Shown: positions 18,812-29,248, numbered from the stretch's first letter. The stretch is DNA of 64,000 bases from an uncultured Clostridia bacterium (GCA_948562205.1 CAOYAN010000008.1:1-64000), one strand, 5' to 3'. Made by a program: numbers and translations. The notes: generated by a model from the sequence alone, not told the origin.

Positions 18812-20059
18812 CTACTTTTTCTTTTTAGATTTAATACTTTCCTCTCTTTTAAATATGTAAGAAAATATTATTCCTACTGCCATAATCATAATTATCATAT
18901 TAATATATATTCCAATTTTTGGAATATTAGTAAAAAGTATCATTGATAAAAATACAAAAAATACACATACCATTCTTTTTGTTAAATCTACATCTTTAAA
19001 ATAGCTGTCTATAACATATTCATGTGCGACGCCACCAGCAATAAATATTGATATTAAAGATATAACAAATATATTTGCTAAATAAAATACCATAATAGGG
19101 ATCATTATTTCTTCAATACCTATAAATATTCCAAGAAATGCTAATAGTACTACAAGTGGAATTGCTAAATACGAAATAGCACCACTCATTACCGAAAATC
19201 CAAAATTTTTACTTGTAGTTTTAAGTAAATTATTAAATATCTTTTCTTTAGATATTTTGAAAACTAGTAAATATAATAAGGTATAAACTAGTGCAGTTTT
19301 TACAGCACTAATTAAAATGTCAATAATTTTACTTGAAGTACTAGCCCTTTCTATAAATTTTATACTTGCATTTCCGTATTTTTCTTTTATATTTATTTCT
19401 TTATTTAATGTTTCTATATATATTTTACCAAGTATATTATCATTAGATGATATATCTACATTATCAGCTTCTGCTCTAAAATCTTTTTCTATTTTACCAG
19501 AAATTATAGCATCTGTCATACCTCCAATAACACTACCTGACACAGAACCTTTTATTTCAAGTAAATTCGAAAAACATATTACATCACCTGAAACTTTTGC
19601 ATTTTCTGTTAAAGTTACCTTTTCTCCTGCAAAAACTACTAAAGTTTTATCAATTGTAGAATCAATTATAACATTTCCTCTTGAAAGTATAATTGCATAT
19701 TCCATATTTTCATTTACTCTTATAGTATCATTTGATGCTATAACTTGTATATTTTGTGTTTTAGAATTTACATCAACACCTCTATTACCATAAGTAATTC
19801 CAAGATTTGAAATTTCTTTATCTATTTCCACCTTATCATATGACATTCTAAAAAAAGGTAAATAAATATCTCTTCCCTCACTAAATTTATATAGTCCCTC
19901 TTTTTCTTCTATATCAATTATTTTATTTATATTCTCTTCATTTTTTTCTGTCTCCTCTGCTTTTACTACAAAAATGTTTGATGTAGCAATAATTATAATT
20001 GCAAGAATACTAAGTATTAGTGTTATTTTATTTTTTTTCACACTTTGTATATATCCCAT
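18812..20059 (-). CDS. Secreted polymer-forming (bactofilin-like) domain fused to a membrane domain
   Basis: Signal-peptide-like helix at the N-terminus, then at about residues 95-210 a run of short repeated beta-strands (NVIIDSTID, LVVFAGEKVTL, DVICFSNLLEI, SVIGGMTDAII) of the kind that folds as a right-handed beta-helix in bactofilins. The last ~165 residues hold four or five membrane helices. The beta-helix would lie outside the cell, unlike cytoplasmic bactofilins. An ATG at 20077 is in frame, but the AGGGGGA ribosome site lies between it and the ATG at 20059, which is preferred. Upstream of and probably co-transcribed with the Ca2+ ATPase. Confidence 0.75.
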   Translation of the reverse strand: MGYIQSVKKNKITLILSILAIIIIATSNIFVVKAEETEKNEENINKIIDIEEKEGLYKFSEGRDIYLPFFRMSYDKVEIDKEISNLGITYGNRGVDVNSKTQNIQVIASNDTIRVNENMEYAIILSRGNVIIDSTIDKTLVVFAGEKVTLTENAKVSGDVICFSNLLEIKGSVSGSVIGGMTDAIISGKIEKDFRAEADNVDISSNDNILGKIYIETLNKEINIKEKYGNASIKFIERASTSSKIIDILISAVKTALVYTLLYLLVFKISKEKIFNNLLKTTSKNFGFSVMSGAISYLAIPLVVLLAFLGIFIGIEEIMIPIMVFYLANIFVISLISIFIAGGVAHEYVIDSYFKDVDLTKRMVCVFFVFLSMILFTNIPKIGIYINMIIMIMAVGIIFSYIFKREESIKSKKKK

Positions 20060-20132
20060 ATTTTTTCCCCCTAACAATATGATTATTTTATACTAAAATA
20101 AAGTAAAAATCAAGTGAAAATTGCGTGAAAAA

Positions 20133-20160
20133 AGTGTCTATTGATTTACATCTAGACACT
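20133..20160 (-). terminator. Intrinsic terminator of gpr
   Basis: An 8-bp perfect stem (AGTGTCTA with TAGACACT) followed on the minus strand by a T run, 23 nt past the stop codon. Confidence 0.85.
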
Positions 20161-20183
20161 AATTTATTTTCTACTTTTTTCTT

Positions 20184-21104
20184 CTAATTTTGCAAAGATA
20201 AATTTATACCTTTTGATACTATTTTAGATACTATATCAATAACATCATCAATATCTTTTGGCGTTACCATATAATTTTCTGTATTAAGTAAATTTGCAAT
20301 CATATTATATCTTTCTTCTTTAGATGCATCTGAAAAATTACCAGATACGTTAACATTTCCTATCATTTTATCCACAGTTTCATTTGTTATAGTTGCCATA
20401 TCCACAACAGTTGGAATTCCTATTGCTATTACTGGAATATTTAAAGTTTTCTCATTTATTCCCTCTCTTTTATTATTTACACCAGCACCTGGTGTAATAC
20501 CTGTATTAGATATCTGTATAGTCTTACCAAGTCTATTGACACTTTGAGATGCTAGACTATCTATTGCTATTACTATATCAACATTTATCTTATTTACTAT
20601 AGAAGATACAATCTCTGATGTTTCAATTCCAGTAGTACCAAGTACTCCAGGGGCAATAGCACATACTGATCTTGTATTAGAATCTACAAGTTCTTTTGCA
20701 AAATTTAGTAAATGTCTTGTTATTTCCACCTCGTTTACTACTTTTGGTCCTAATGCATCAGGAGTGACATTTATATTTCCAAGCCCTAGTACTAGTATAG
20801 ATTTTTTAGTATCTTTTCCTATAAGTTCTACTATAACTCTAGAAAGTTCATCTACTACTCTTTTTTCATCTTCATCTTCTAAATATTTTATATCTTCTAT
20901 TTCCATTGTAATATATTTTCCTATTTCTTTAGATATAGCCCTTGATCCATTTTCATTTAATACTTCTACATTAGTTGTAACAAATCCCTCACCTTTATTT
21001 GTTTCAATTTTTATACCATCAACTTCTGTAAGATTATTTACTTTTTTGTATATGTCAACACGCTCATCTGCCATATCTGTATTAAAAATACAATTTTTTT
21101 CCAC
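20184..21104 (-). CDS. gpr: GPR germination protease
   Basis: Aspartic-type protease that cuts small acid-soluble spore proteins during germination; made as a zymogen in the forespore. The N-terminal FNTDMADE resembles the family autocleavage region. Conserved segments include VLGLGNINVTPDALGP and IDSLASQSVNRLGKTIQ, with GITPGAGVNN. About 306 residues. The frame extends to 21152, but the GTG at 21104 has a GAGGTG site at the right distance, and a forespore promoter sits inside the longer frame, which rules out the upstream start if that promoter is used. A single-gene unit with a terminator. Confidence 0.95.
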   Translation of the reverse strand: MEKNCIFNTDMADERVDIYKKVNNLTEVDGIKIETNKGEGFVTTNVEVLNENGSRAISKEIGKYITMEIEDIKYLEDEDEKRVVDELSRVIVELIGKDTKKSILVLGLGNINVTPDALGPKVVNEVEITRHLLNFAKELVDSNTRSVCAIAPGVLGTTGIETSEIVSSIVNKINVDIVIAIDSLASQSVNRLGKTIQISNTGITPGAGVNNKREGINEKTLNIPVIAIGIPTVVDMATITNETVDKMIGNVNVSGNFSDASKEERYNMIANLLNTENYMVTPKDIDDVIDIVSKIVSKGINLSLQN

Positions 21105-21121
21105 ATAAATCACCTCATAAT

Positions 21122-21150
21122 TAGTATGTAAAAAAATCATATTTTTATGC
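21122..21150 (-). promoter_or_regulatory. Sigma-F/sigma-G type promoter of gpr
   Basis: On the minus strand GCATA (21146..21150), a 17-nt spacer and CATACTA (21122..21128). This fits the forespore sigma consensus GNATA-N17/18-CATNHTA and the known forespore expression of gpr. Transcription would begin at or just before the GAGGTG ribosome site, giving a leader of only about 10 nt. Confidence 0.85.
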
Positions 21151-21234
21151 ATTTAAAATAATACAATTTTAATAAATAGTGAATGGACATTTCACACTTT
21201 TTAATATCAATTATAAAAATTTTAATATTTTTAA

Positions 21235-22152
21235 TTACATATTACATATTATTTTTTTAAGTCCAATTTCAAAATCCATTTCACCAATCTTAGTTTTCTT
21301 ATCATATTCATCAAATTCATATATAATTTTCTTCAATTCATCTAATGAATACATATCACAAGATTTTGATAAATTTTTATATACAAAAGGGTGTATTCCT
21401 AAAGTTTTTGCAATATCACTTTGATTTTTTTCCCTCATATATTTTATCATATACATTTGTTTTATTTGTTTATATAACATTATATATATCTTTACAATTG
21501 GCTCTTTTTGTTTTAATAATTCATCAAGCATTACAATTGCTTTTTCTCTTTTTCTATTAACGATCATAGATAGTACATCAAATATTTTTGCACTCAATGT
21601 TTTAGAACAGACTTTATCTATTATTTCTCTAGTTACTACTTTTTCATTATCTAAATATATAACTAATTTTTGCAATTCATTTATAATGTTTGATTTGTCT
21701 TCACCACAAATACTTTGCATATACTCTGCATCTTGCAAAGAAATACTTAAACCATATTTTTTTAGAATTTGCATAATATATTGTACCATTTGTTTTTCAT
21801 CCATATATTTAAATTCAACACATTCTGCAATTTTACTTAAAAATTTATATTCACTTATTCTTTTATCTACACTATCTTCAATTATTATAACTTTTATATC
21901 TTCATCTAAATCTTTTAATAATTCTACATTAAATTTTAGTTTAGTATCTTTAATTATTATAAGCTTAGAACTACCAAAAAAAGTTACACCTTGAAGACAA
22001 GTAGAAAGTTCCTCTACATTATCTTTGGTAATATAGAATAAATTTAATCCTACTTCTAAATTATCAAATTCTTTCTTTATCTTCTCTACTCTTTGTTCTA
22101 AATCGTATTTTTCTTCTCCGTAAAATAAATATACATTTGCCAAAGCTATCAT
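21235..22152 (-). CDS. holA: DNA polymerase III delta subunit
   Basis: Clamp-loader subunit that opens the sliding clamp. The 305-residue protein has the family N-terminus (VYLFYGEEKYDLEQRV), an AAA-like fold without a functional P-loop, and C-terminal helices with a KEPIVKIYIMLYKQIKQM segment. Its ATG overlaps the trmFO stop codon by 4 nt, so the two are translated from one message. Confidence 0.9.
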   Translation of the reverse strand: MIALANVYLFYGEEKYDLEQRVEKIKKEFDNLEVGLNLFYITKDNVEELSTCLQGVTFFGSSKLIIIKDTKLKFNVELLKDLDEDIKVIIIEDSVDKRISEYKFLSKIAECVEFKYMDEKQMVQYIMQILKKYGLSISLQDAEYMQSICGEDKSNIINELQKLVIYLDNEKVVTREIIDKVCSKTLSAKIFDVLSMIVNRKREKAIVMLDELLKQKEPIVKIYIMLYKQIKQMYMIKYMREKNQSDIAKTLGIHPFVYKNLSKSCDMYSLDELKKIIYEFDEYDKKTKIGEMDFEIGLKKIICNM

Positions 22153-23477
22153 TCCTCTACTTTTATTTCTTCTTTAAATTTTACAATAGTATCTATTGCA
22201 ATATCTGCAAGTCTTTGATACTTTTCTTTTTTATCTTTTATTTTTATATCAAGTGGCTTTAATATTCCAAAATTTGCATTCATTGGTTGAAAATTTGAAT
22301 TTTTAGTTGATACATATTTTGCTAAACTGCCAAGCATAGTAGTATCAGGAAAAGTAATATTTTTTCCCCTAAATCTATTTATAATACTATATGCTACCAT
22401 CATACCAGATGCAGCAGATTCAACATATCCTTCAACTCCTGATATTTGTCCTGCAAAATATATATTCTTATTATTTCTCATACAAAAATTTTGATCTAGT
22501 ATATTTCCACCATTTATATATGAATTTTTATGCATTACTCCATATCTAGCAAATACAGCATTTTCAAGACCTGGTATCATTTTAAATACTCTTGCTTGCT
22601 CAGAAAATGTAAGACTTGTTTGAAATCCCACTAAATTATACATAGTTTTATCCTCATTTTCAGCTCTAAGTTGTACAACAGCATAATTTTTTTCTCCAGT
22701 TTTTGGATTATCTAAACCTACTGGTTTTAGTGGACCAAATACTAAAGTTTTTTCTCCACGTTTTGCCATATGTTCTATTGGCATACATCCCTCAAACAAA
22801 ACAATTTTATCAAAATCATGTCTTGGTGCCTCTTTAGCATTTACAAGTTCTCTATAAAAATTAGTATATTCTTCCCTTTTCATTGGAAGATTTATATAAT
22901 CTCCAACTCCTACTTCTCCATACCTATCCATTACATATGCTATATCCATATTTATACTATCCGCCTCAACTATTGGAGCTGCTGCATCATAGAAATACAT
23001 GCTTTCTTCACCAACTAAAGCTTTTATATCTTCAAATAATACAATGTCTGTAAGTGGGCCTGTAGCAATTACTGTAATTTCTGAACCTCTATTAATTTTT
23101 TCTACTTTTTCATATATAATCTCTATATTAGGATTATTCTTTATTTCATTTGTTATCTCAGTTGAAAATTTATCTCTATCAACAGCTAAAGCCTGTCCTG
23201 CTGGTACTCTTACATTATGTGCTACTCTAACAAAAAGACTATCTAATATTTCCATTTCTTTTTTTAGCAGACCACAAGCATTTGTAATAGCATCTGACTT
23301 TAGTGAATTACTACATACAAGCTCTGCAAAGTTATCACTTTTATGAGCCTCTGATTTATATTTTGGTTTCATTTCATATAGTCTTACCTTTATACCATTT
23401 TTAGCAAGTATATATGCACATTCACATCCTGCAAGCCCTGCACCTATTACATTTACTATTATTTCTTTATTTTCCAT
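22149..23477 (-). CDS. trmFO: TrmFO, folate-dependent tRNA (uracil-54) methyltransferase
   Basis: FAD enzyme that makes ribothymidine at tRNA position 54 using methylene-tetrahydrofolate. N-terminal dinucleotide fold VIGAGLAGCECA, the conserved CSNSLKSD, and the FAD-binding GQISGVEGYVESAASG near the C-terminus. An ATG at 23489 is in frame, but the GAGG site lies after it and favours the ATG at 23477 (442 residues). Together with holA downstream. The 280 bases before it, up to the KilA-N gene, are AT-rich with nothing I can call. Confidence 0.95.
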   Translation of the reverse strand: MENKEIIVNVIGAGLAGCECAYILAKNGIKVRLYEMKPKYKSEAHKSDNFAELVCSNSLKSDAITNACGLLKKEMEILDSLFVRVAHNVRVPAGQALAVDRDKFSTEITNEIKNNPNIEIIYEKVEKINRGSEITVIATGPLTDIVLFEDIKALVGEESMYFYDAAAPIVEADSINMDIAYVMDRYGEVGVGDYINLPMKREEYTNFYRELVNAKEAPRHDFDKIVLFEGCMPIEHMAKRGEKTLVFGPLKPVGLDNPKTGEKNYAVVQLRAENEDKTMYNLVGFQTSLTFSEQARVFKMIPGLENAVFARYGVMHKNSYINGGNILDQNFCMRNNKNIYFAGQISGVEGYVESAASGMMVAYSIINRFRGKNITFPDTTMLGSLAKYVSTKNSNFQPMNANFGILKPLDIKIKDKKEKYQRLADIAIDTIVKFKEEIKVEE

Positions 23478-23769
23478 TTTATACCTCATTTCATACGTAT
23501 ATTATAATATAATAGTTGAAAATTTACAATTGCTTTAAACTTAAAACTATACATATATAACTAATTTTCAAATATATTTTAATATAAAAGTTTATTAGCA
23601 TAATATAATAAAATCAATTTTTATCTTTTCCATAATTTAAATCACTTCTATTGAGTTAAATTTAAATCAACTTTATACTTTAAACTTGTACATTTATGCA
23701 CTAGATTACACTTTGATAATTTGTTCTTAGTATCCAATTTTATCTCTAAGATTATTCACCACACATATT

Positions 23770-24651
23770 TTATTTGCTATTATCCTCTTTCAGGAGTTTT
23801 GTTTGATTTTTATCTAACTTACTTATCCCAATTATATTTTTATCATTCATAAGAACTTCTAATTCTCTTTTAGCAGTTTCATTTAATTTTTCCAATCTAA
23901 CAATTTGACTAATATTATTCTCAACCATACTAGCGTTTAAAACTTCAAGATTACTTAAGACTACTAAGTGTAAAATATCAGTATAATCTCTTATATTGCC
24001 ATCTAAATTTGGATTTTTCTCTCTCCATTCTTTAGCAGTCATTCCAAATAATGCAACATTTATTACATCTGCTTCATTTGCATATACAAATTGCTTTTGC
24101 TTTTCAGTTAATTTTGGTACTATATTTTCTTTAATGCTATCAGTATGTATTCTATAATTAGTTTTAGATAAACTTCTTCTTACTGTCCACTCTATTTCGT
24201 TTTGATAATTTTCATTATATTTTAATCTTTCAAATTCTTGAATAAGATATAATTTAAAAGCTGGATCAATCCAAGACGCAAATTCAAGGGCAATATCAGG
24301 ATGAGCAAATGTTCCACCATCATATTTACCTCTTTTACTAACAAATCCTTTAGCATTTGTCATAGTTACCCATCTTGATGGAGACATCGTAAATGATTGA
24401 TTAGCAGAATCATTTTTAAACTCGCGAGATTCCGCTAGTTTAAAATTTTGATTAAATAATTCTTCCCATAAACAATAAAAATCAAAAGAACTTTTATTAC
24501 TCATCCACTTTATCACAACATCTCCTGGATTTTCTGGATTTTTATATCTTGCTAAATCAGTTAATGAAATATAATCAATATTATTAATTCTCATTACAGA
24601 TACTAAATTGTCTTTTACATTCATTTGTGTTTTTACCATTTCATTTTTCAA
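23770..24651 (-). CDS. KilA-N domain protein (phage-type)
   Basis: 293 residues. A KilA-N DNA-binding domain spans about residues 25-140: it starts with YISLTDLARYKN, continues through VIKWMSN, and ends with GGTFAHPDIALEFASWIDPAFKLYLIQEF. The C-terminal part is helical. KilA-N proteins come from phage antirepressor systems and are often found as lone chromosomal genes. The best start is a TTG at 24651 with AAGGAGG eight bases upstream; it overlaps the stop of a tiny upstream frame. No phage structural or integrase gene is nearby, so this is a domesticated or isolated cargo gene. Confidence 0.85.
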   Translation of the reverse strand: MKNEMVKTQMNVKDNLVSVMRINNIDYISLTDLARYKNPENPGDVVIKWMSNKSSFDFYCLWEELFNQNFKLAESREFKNDSANQSFTMSPSRWVTMTNAKGFVSKRGKYDGGTFAHPDIALEFASWIDPAFKLYLIQEFERLKYNENYQNEIEWTVRRSLSKTNYRIHTDSIKENIVPKLTEKQKQFVYANEADVINVALFGMTAKEWREKNPNLDGNIRDYTDILHLVVLSNLEVLNASMVENNISQIVRLEKLNETAKRELEVLMNDKNIIGISKLDKNQTKLLKEDNSK

Positions 24652-24719
24652 ATCAATAACCTCCTTATTTCATTTCCATCAAAAAGATTTGATATAGTTT
24701 CTAATTTTTTATTTTCCAT
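24648..24719 (-). CDS. Putative 23-residue upstream peptide coupled to the KilA-N gene
   Basis: An ATG with a good GAGGGA site opens a 23-residue frame (beginning MENKKLETISNLF and ending in LLI) whose TGA overlaps the TTG start of the KilA-N gene (TTGA). The ribosome site of the KilA-N gene lies inside it. It may be a coupling leader peptide or the stump of a once-longer antirepressor N-terminus. Too short to judge by composition. Confidence 0.35.
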   Translation of the reverse strand: MENKKLETISNLFDGNEIRRLLI

Positions 24720-24756
24720 CTCTATTCCCTCTTTACAACTTTTATTTAAATATATA

Positions 24757-25290
24757 TTAATTTCTATTTAGTTCATATTCTTTAATCTCACAATTTTCCA
24801 ATCCTCTATTTAAAAACATACCATCGTTTATCCCCTCAAAATATGCGCTAAAGGCTTTTGATACCCCACTATGAGCAACAATAATAACAGTAGTATATTT
24901 TTCATTTTTCAAATCATTTATAAAATTATATATTTTATCAAAAAATAATTTAATATCCTCTGATGTTCCATAATGAATAGATGTATAATAATTCCAATAT
25001 TCATCACGATTAGTAACATTTAATGGTTTACCTGATAAACTCCCTGGATCTCTTTCACTTAACCTATTATCAATAATTATTTTCTTATTATTTAAATTTA
25101 TAATATTTGCTGTATGCTTTGCTCTAACAAGTGGAGAAGTAATAATAACATCGTAATTTATATCTTTAATCCTATTTTTTAAAATTTTTGCTTGTTCTAT
25201 TCCTATTTGATTTAAATCTTCATTTTCATTACTATATATCTTAAGTGCATTATGTGGCACTTGTCCATGTCTTATTAAATATATTTTCAT
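24757..25290 (-). CDS. Histidine phosphatase family protein
   Basis: 177 residues of the phosphoglycerate-mutase-like fold. The catalytic LIRHGQ starts at residue 5; a second Arg lies in TSPLVRAKHTA, the proton-donor region in RLSERDPGSLSG, and the second His in VAHSGVSKAF. Likely a phosphatase on a small molecule; the substrate is unknown. It stands alone with its own ribosome site. The 180 bases before it are AT-rich and without a recognisable gene. Confidence 0.85.
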   Translation of the reverse strand: MKIYLIRHGQVPHNALKIYSNENEDLNQIGIEQAKILKNRIKDINYDVIITSPLVRAKHTANIINLNNKKIIIDNRLSERDPGSLSGKPLNVTNRDEYWNYYTSIHYGTSEDIKLFFDKIYNFINDLKNEKYTTVIIVAHSGVSKAFSAYFEGINDGMFLNRGLENCEIKEYELNRN

Positions 25291-25473
25291 ACTCTACCTC
25301 TCCTATTTTACTAAAAAGTATAACATTTCAAATCACTTCTTGTAAAGACTTTTTACAACATTTTTTGTTCTTTTCATCGCATATTTCTACATATATTATT
25401 TGTAATTTACATTTGTTTTAAGAAAAAAATTAGAATAATTTTACTTACCCTAATCTCTTTTCTAATATATATT

Positions 25474-27103
25474 CTATAATTTATATTTAACTTTATTTTC
25501 TTTTAAAAATGTTTTATAACTTCTATCACAAGTATCCTTAAAACCTTTACCAAAAGATATATCATATCTATTTATGTATGAGTCATAAATAATTTTATCA
25601 TAAAATGGTAACAATGCTGTATTAACAAATATTGGAAGTGCACTTTCTGGTATCATATTTCTTATACATTCTTCAAGTCCTTTTACATAATAAATATAAT
25701 CTGTATCCATAAATACAGTATATTCTTTATCATATTTATACAATATAAATTCTTTTTTTATTTTCTTTTCATTCCAATTTCTAATTATATTAATATTTTC
25801 ATTATCTAGTTTATCAGGATTTTTTAAAATATACTCATTAATTATATTTTTATCACTCCATAGTTTTTCTCTAATTTCAATCATTTCTTCTGGCTCTGCA
25901 TCAAATATATCCTTAATATTTTCTAATTTATCGTTTATATGAAATTTTTTATTTGTGTAATGAAATAAGAAATTTCTTAACATAAAAAATTGCATTCCTT
26001 CTTCTTTTTCTACACAATCATCATATTGTATATCTCTAAAATCTACTTTAATAACCTTATTTAAACAGCAATGTTTATACTTGCGACCACTGCCGACATG
26101 GACATGGATCATTTCTTCCAATTTTACTTTTTTTCTTTAATTCTTCCTCTTTTTGTCTTTTTTCCATTTCTATTTTAAATAATTCATTTGAAGAATACCC
26201 ATATAACACATATTGTGGAATACTATTGTGTAAATTAAATACTAATTGTAAATATTCATTTGCTTCATCTATATCATTTAAATTTATATTTATTAATTTT
26301 TTCATACTATCAATATTAGTTTCAGACATATTCATAATATCTATAATCATGCTTGTTACTATTTCTGTAGAATACTGTATTTTTCTTTTTTCCAGAAACT
26401 CCTTAATTTCTTTTGCCTCTTTACGTTCCACCAAATTGTCCATTCTGCGCTCTTTTAATTCTTCTATTGTACACTCTCTATAATATAAATCTCTTATTTC
26501 TCTTTGTTCAATGATCTCCTCTGGTTTTTCTACTAAACTACTTACAAGGTATTTTTCATCCTCACAGTCCCCTATTATAACATCATTTCTTAAATCTATT
26601 TGATTATATAATAGTATATACATAAAATTCATATCAATTTCATAATTTAATAGTTTATTTAAAATATTAAGTACTTCATAATCTTCAATTAGACCATATA
26701 CATCTACTATATTAATAATTAAATTAGCAATTTTATGAGTTATTTTTACTTTTTCTTCATTTTTTTTATTAATAAACTTTATAAACTTATCTTTCATTCC
26801 ATTAGTAAATTTAATGTGTATATTTTTTTCATTAATAGTAGATTCTTCAACAACTAATATATCTTCTAAAAAGTAAACTTCAGCCTCATATTCTAGATTT
26901 ACATCTATACCATTTTCATCTGATTGTACTAGTTTTTTTAATAAATTGTATATTTTATTATTAATAATAATGAAAAGTTCATCAATATTTTCACTATACA
27001 TATTATTTAGCATTTCCAATAATTCATCTTTTTTCATTGATTTTTCTGGAAATCTTCCTAAATAATTTAATGCCTCTATTAATTTATTTTTTGTAATACT
27101 CAT
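25474..27103 (-). pseudogene. SEC-C motif protein interrupted by a one-base insertion
   Basis: Two open frames (25474..26121 and 26075..27103) together encode one protein of about 540 residues. The first ends ...IGRNDPCPC and then runs out of frame; the second resumes with GSGRKYKHCC in the next frame. Together they are an exact SEC-C zinc motif (CPCGSGRKYKHCC), split by one extra C near 26105. The N-terminal ~330 residues are helical and acidic with no family I recognise; the C-terminal ~190 are also unknown. The ATG at 27103 follows a GGATGTGAT site. It may be a true lesion or a sequencing error, since both halves otherwise look well kept. Confidence 0.8.
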
Positions 27104-27168
27104 ATTTATCACATCCTTATTAATATCTTCATTATACCATATTATTCCAGTTTTTACTATAGAAATAC

Positions 27169-27217
27169 AAAAATTAGAGCATTTATAAAAGTCATTTTTA
27201 TAAATACCCTAATTTTT
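27169..27217 (-). terminator. Intrinsic terminator of topA
   Basis: A long stem of about 20 bp with two imperfect pairs (AAAAATTAGGGTATTTATAAAA against its near complement), closing just after the topA stop codon and followed by T-rich sequence. Confidence 0.8.
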
Positions 27218-29193
27218 TATTTATCTTCTTTTTTTGGTTTATTCCAAGATATAAAATCACATTTACTATTTTCACTGTTTGTATTATTTTCACAAACATA
27301 AAAACTTCTTTTAGTTTTAGTCTTCTTAATTAAAATATTACCACCACATTTTGGGCATGGAACATCTACAGTTTGAACAATAGGTTTAGTATTTTTACAC
27401 TCTGGATATCCAGGACATGCTAAGAACTTACCAAATCTACCTTGTTTTATAACCATATTTCTTCCACAAATCTCACACTTTTCATCACTTACTTGCTCTG
27501 GTATTTTAACCTTTTCAATTTTATCTTCAACATCTTCTAGATTTTTCATAAAAGGCTCATAAAATTCATGTAACATTTCAACATAATTCTCTTTATTTTC
27601 AGCGACCATATCAAGCTTTGTTTCCATTTCTGCTGTAAACTTTAAATCAACAATATCTTTGAAATTTTCTTCCATCATATTATCAACAATCTCTCCAAGT
27701 TCTGTAGGTACCAAATACTTATTTTCTTTTTCAATATATACTCTATCTTGAAGTGTAGAAATTGTTGGGGCATATGTACTAGGACGCCCAATTCCTTTTT
27801 CTTCCATTGCTTTTACAAGACTTGCCTCTGTATATCGTACAGGTGGCTCTGTAAACTTTTGCTCTGCTTTTAAATCTTTTTGAGTTAAAATATCTCCAAC
27901 ATTTAATATAGGTAAATTGTTATTTTCAGTTTCTTCATCTTCTTGATCTGTATCTTTACCTTTTGCCTTTGCATCTTTTCCCTCAATATATAATTTCATA
28001 AATCCATCAAATTTTATAACACTACCATTTACATGGAATATATAATCTTCAACTTGAATTCTAATTTTTGTAGTATCATATATAGCAATAGCCATTTGAG
28101 ATGCAAGAAATCTATTTTTTATTAAATTGTATAATTTCTCTTCATCTTTTTCAAGACTTAGGTTTGCATCAACATGGGTTGGTCTAATAGCCTCATGAGC
28201 GTCTTGTGCATTACCTTTAGCTTTAAATACTCTATCAGTATAGTATTTATCTCCATACTCAGATTTAATATATTCTTTTGCCATAGCTTTTGCTTCATCT
28301 GAAAGTCTAGTAGAATCAGTTCTCATATATGTAATATGACCTGACTCATATAGTCTTTGAGCGATCATCATAGTTCTTTTTACACCATATCCTAATTTTC
28401 TTGATGCCTCTTGTTGAAGTGATGATGTAGTAAATGGTGCAGGAGGATTTTTCTTTCTCTCACTTTTTTTAACTTCAATAACTTTATATTCTTTATTATC
28501 AATTTTTCTTAATATTTCATTTACTTGTACTTCATTTTTTAGTTCTATTTTTCCATTTATATTCCCATAAAATTTAGCAAGTACTATATCTTTTCCAGTA
28601 GAAAGTTTAGCCAAAATCAACCAATATTCTTCAGATTTAAAATTTCTTATCTCTCTTTCTCTATCCATAATAATCTTTAATGCAACTGACTGTACTCTAC
28701 CTGCACTAAGACCTTTTTTAATTTTTTTCCAAAGAAGTGGAGATAATTTATATCCAACTATTCTATCTAAAATTCTTCTTGCTTGTTGTGCATCAACTAA
28801 ATTTTGATCAACCTTTCTTGGATTTTTAACGGCTTTTTTAACAGCATTTTGAGTTATCTCATGAAATTCAATCCTACACTCTTCATTATCATTAATATTT
28901 AACACATTTTTTATATGCCAAGCAATAGCCTCACCCTCACGATCAGGGTCGGTTGCAAGATATACTTTATCTTTATTTTTAGCCTCATCTTTTATTTGTT
29001 TAACTATTTTTGCCTTACCTTTCATAACTTTATATTCTGGCTTAAAATCATTTTCGGTATCTACTGCCATTTTACTAACTGGTAAGTCGATTATATGACC
29101 TTGTGAAGCAATTACTTCATAATCACTTCCTAAGTACTTTTTAATAGTCTTTGCCTTAGATGGCGACTCAACTATAACTAATTTATTTGCCAA
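27217..29193 (-). CDS. topA: DNA topoisomerase I
   Basis: Type IA topoisomerase that relaxes negative supercoils. The N-terminal TOPRIM domain starts NKLVIVESPSKAKTI and contains the acidic DPDREGEA motif. The catalytic tyrosine lies in YMRTDSTRLS. Two C-terminal C4 zinc ribbons (CEICG...CPGYPEC and CPKCG...) end the protein. The frame opens at 29211, but the TTG at 29193 is preceded by AAAGG and yields the canonical family start MANKLVIVESP. A single-gene unit with a strong terminator. Confidence 0.96.
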   Translation of the reverse strand: MANKLVIVESPSKAKTIKKYLGSDYEVIASQGHIIDLPVSKMAVDTENDFKPEYKVMKGKAKIVKQIKDEAKNKDKVYLATDPDREGEAIAWHIKNVLNINDNEECRIEFHEITQNAVKKAVKNPRKVDQNLVDAQQARRILDRIVGYKLSPLLWKKIKKGLSAGRVQSVALKIIMDREREIRNFKSEEYWLILAKLSTGKDIVLAKFYGNINGKIELKNEVQVNEILRKIDNKEYKVIEVKKSERKKNPPAPFTTSSLQQEASRKLGYGVKRTMMIAQRLYESGHITYMRTDSTRLSDEAKAMAKEYIKSEYGDKYYTDRVFKAKGNAQDAHEAIRPTHVDANLSLEKDEEKLYNLIKNRFLASQMAIAIYDTTKIRIQVEDYIFHVNGSVIKFDGFMKLYIEGKDAKAKGKDTDQEDEETENNNLPILNVGDILTQKDLKAEQKFTEPPVRYTEASLVKAMEEKGIGRPSTYAPTISTLQDRVYIEKENKYLVPTELGEIVDNMMEENFKDIVDLKFTAEMETKLDMVAENKENYVEMLHEFYEPFMKNLEDVEDKIEKVKIPEQVSDEKCEICGRNMVIKQGRFGKFLACPGYPECKNTKPIVQTVDVPCPKCGGNILIKKTKTKRSFYVCENNTNSENSKCDFISWNKPKKEDK

Positions 29194-29248
29194 TTTAATC
29201 AAACCTTTCATTACTGATTTTTTATTATAACATATAAAAATTAGACAA

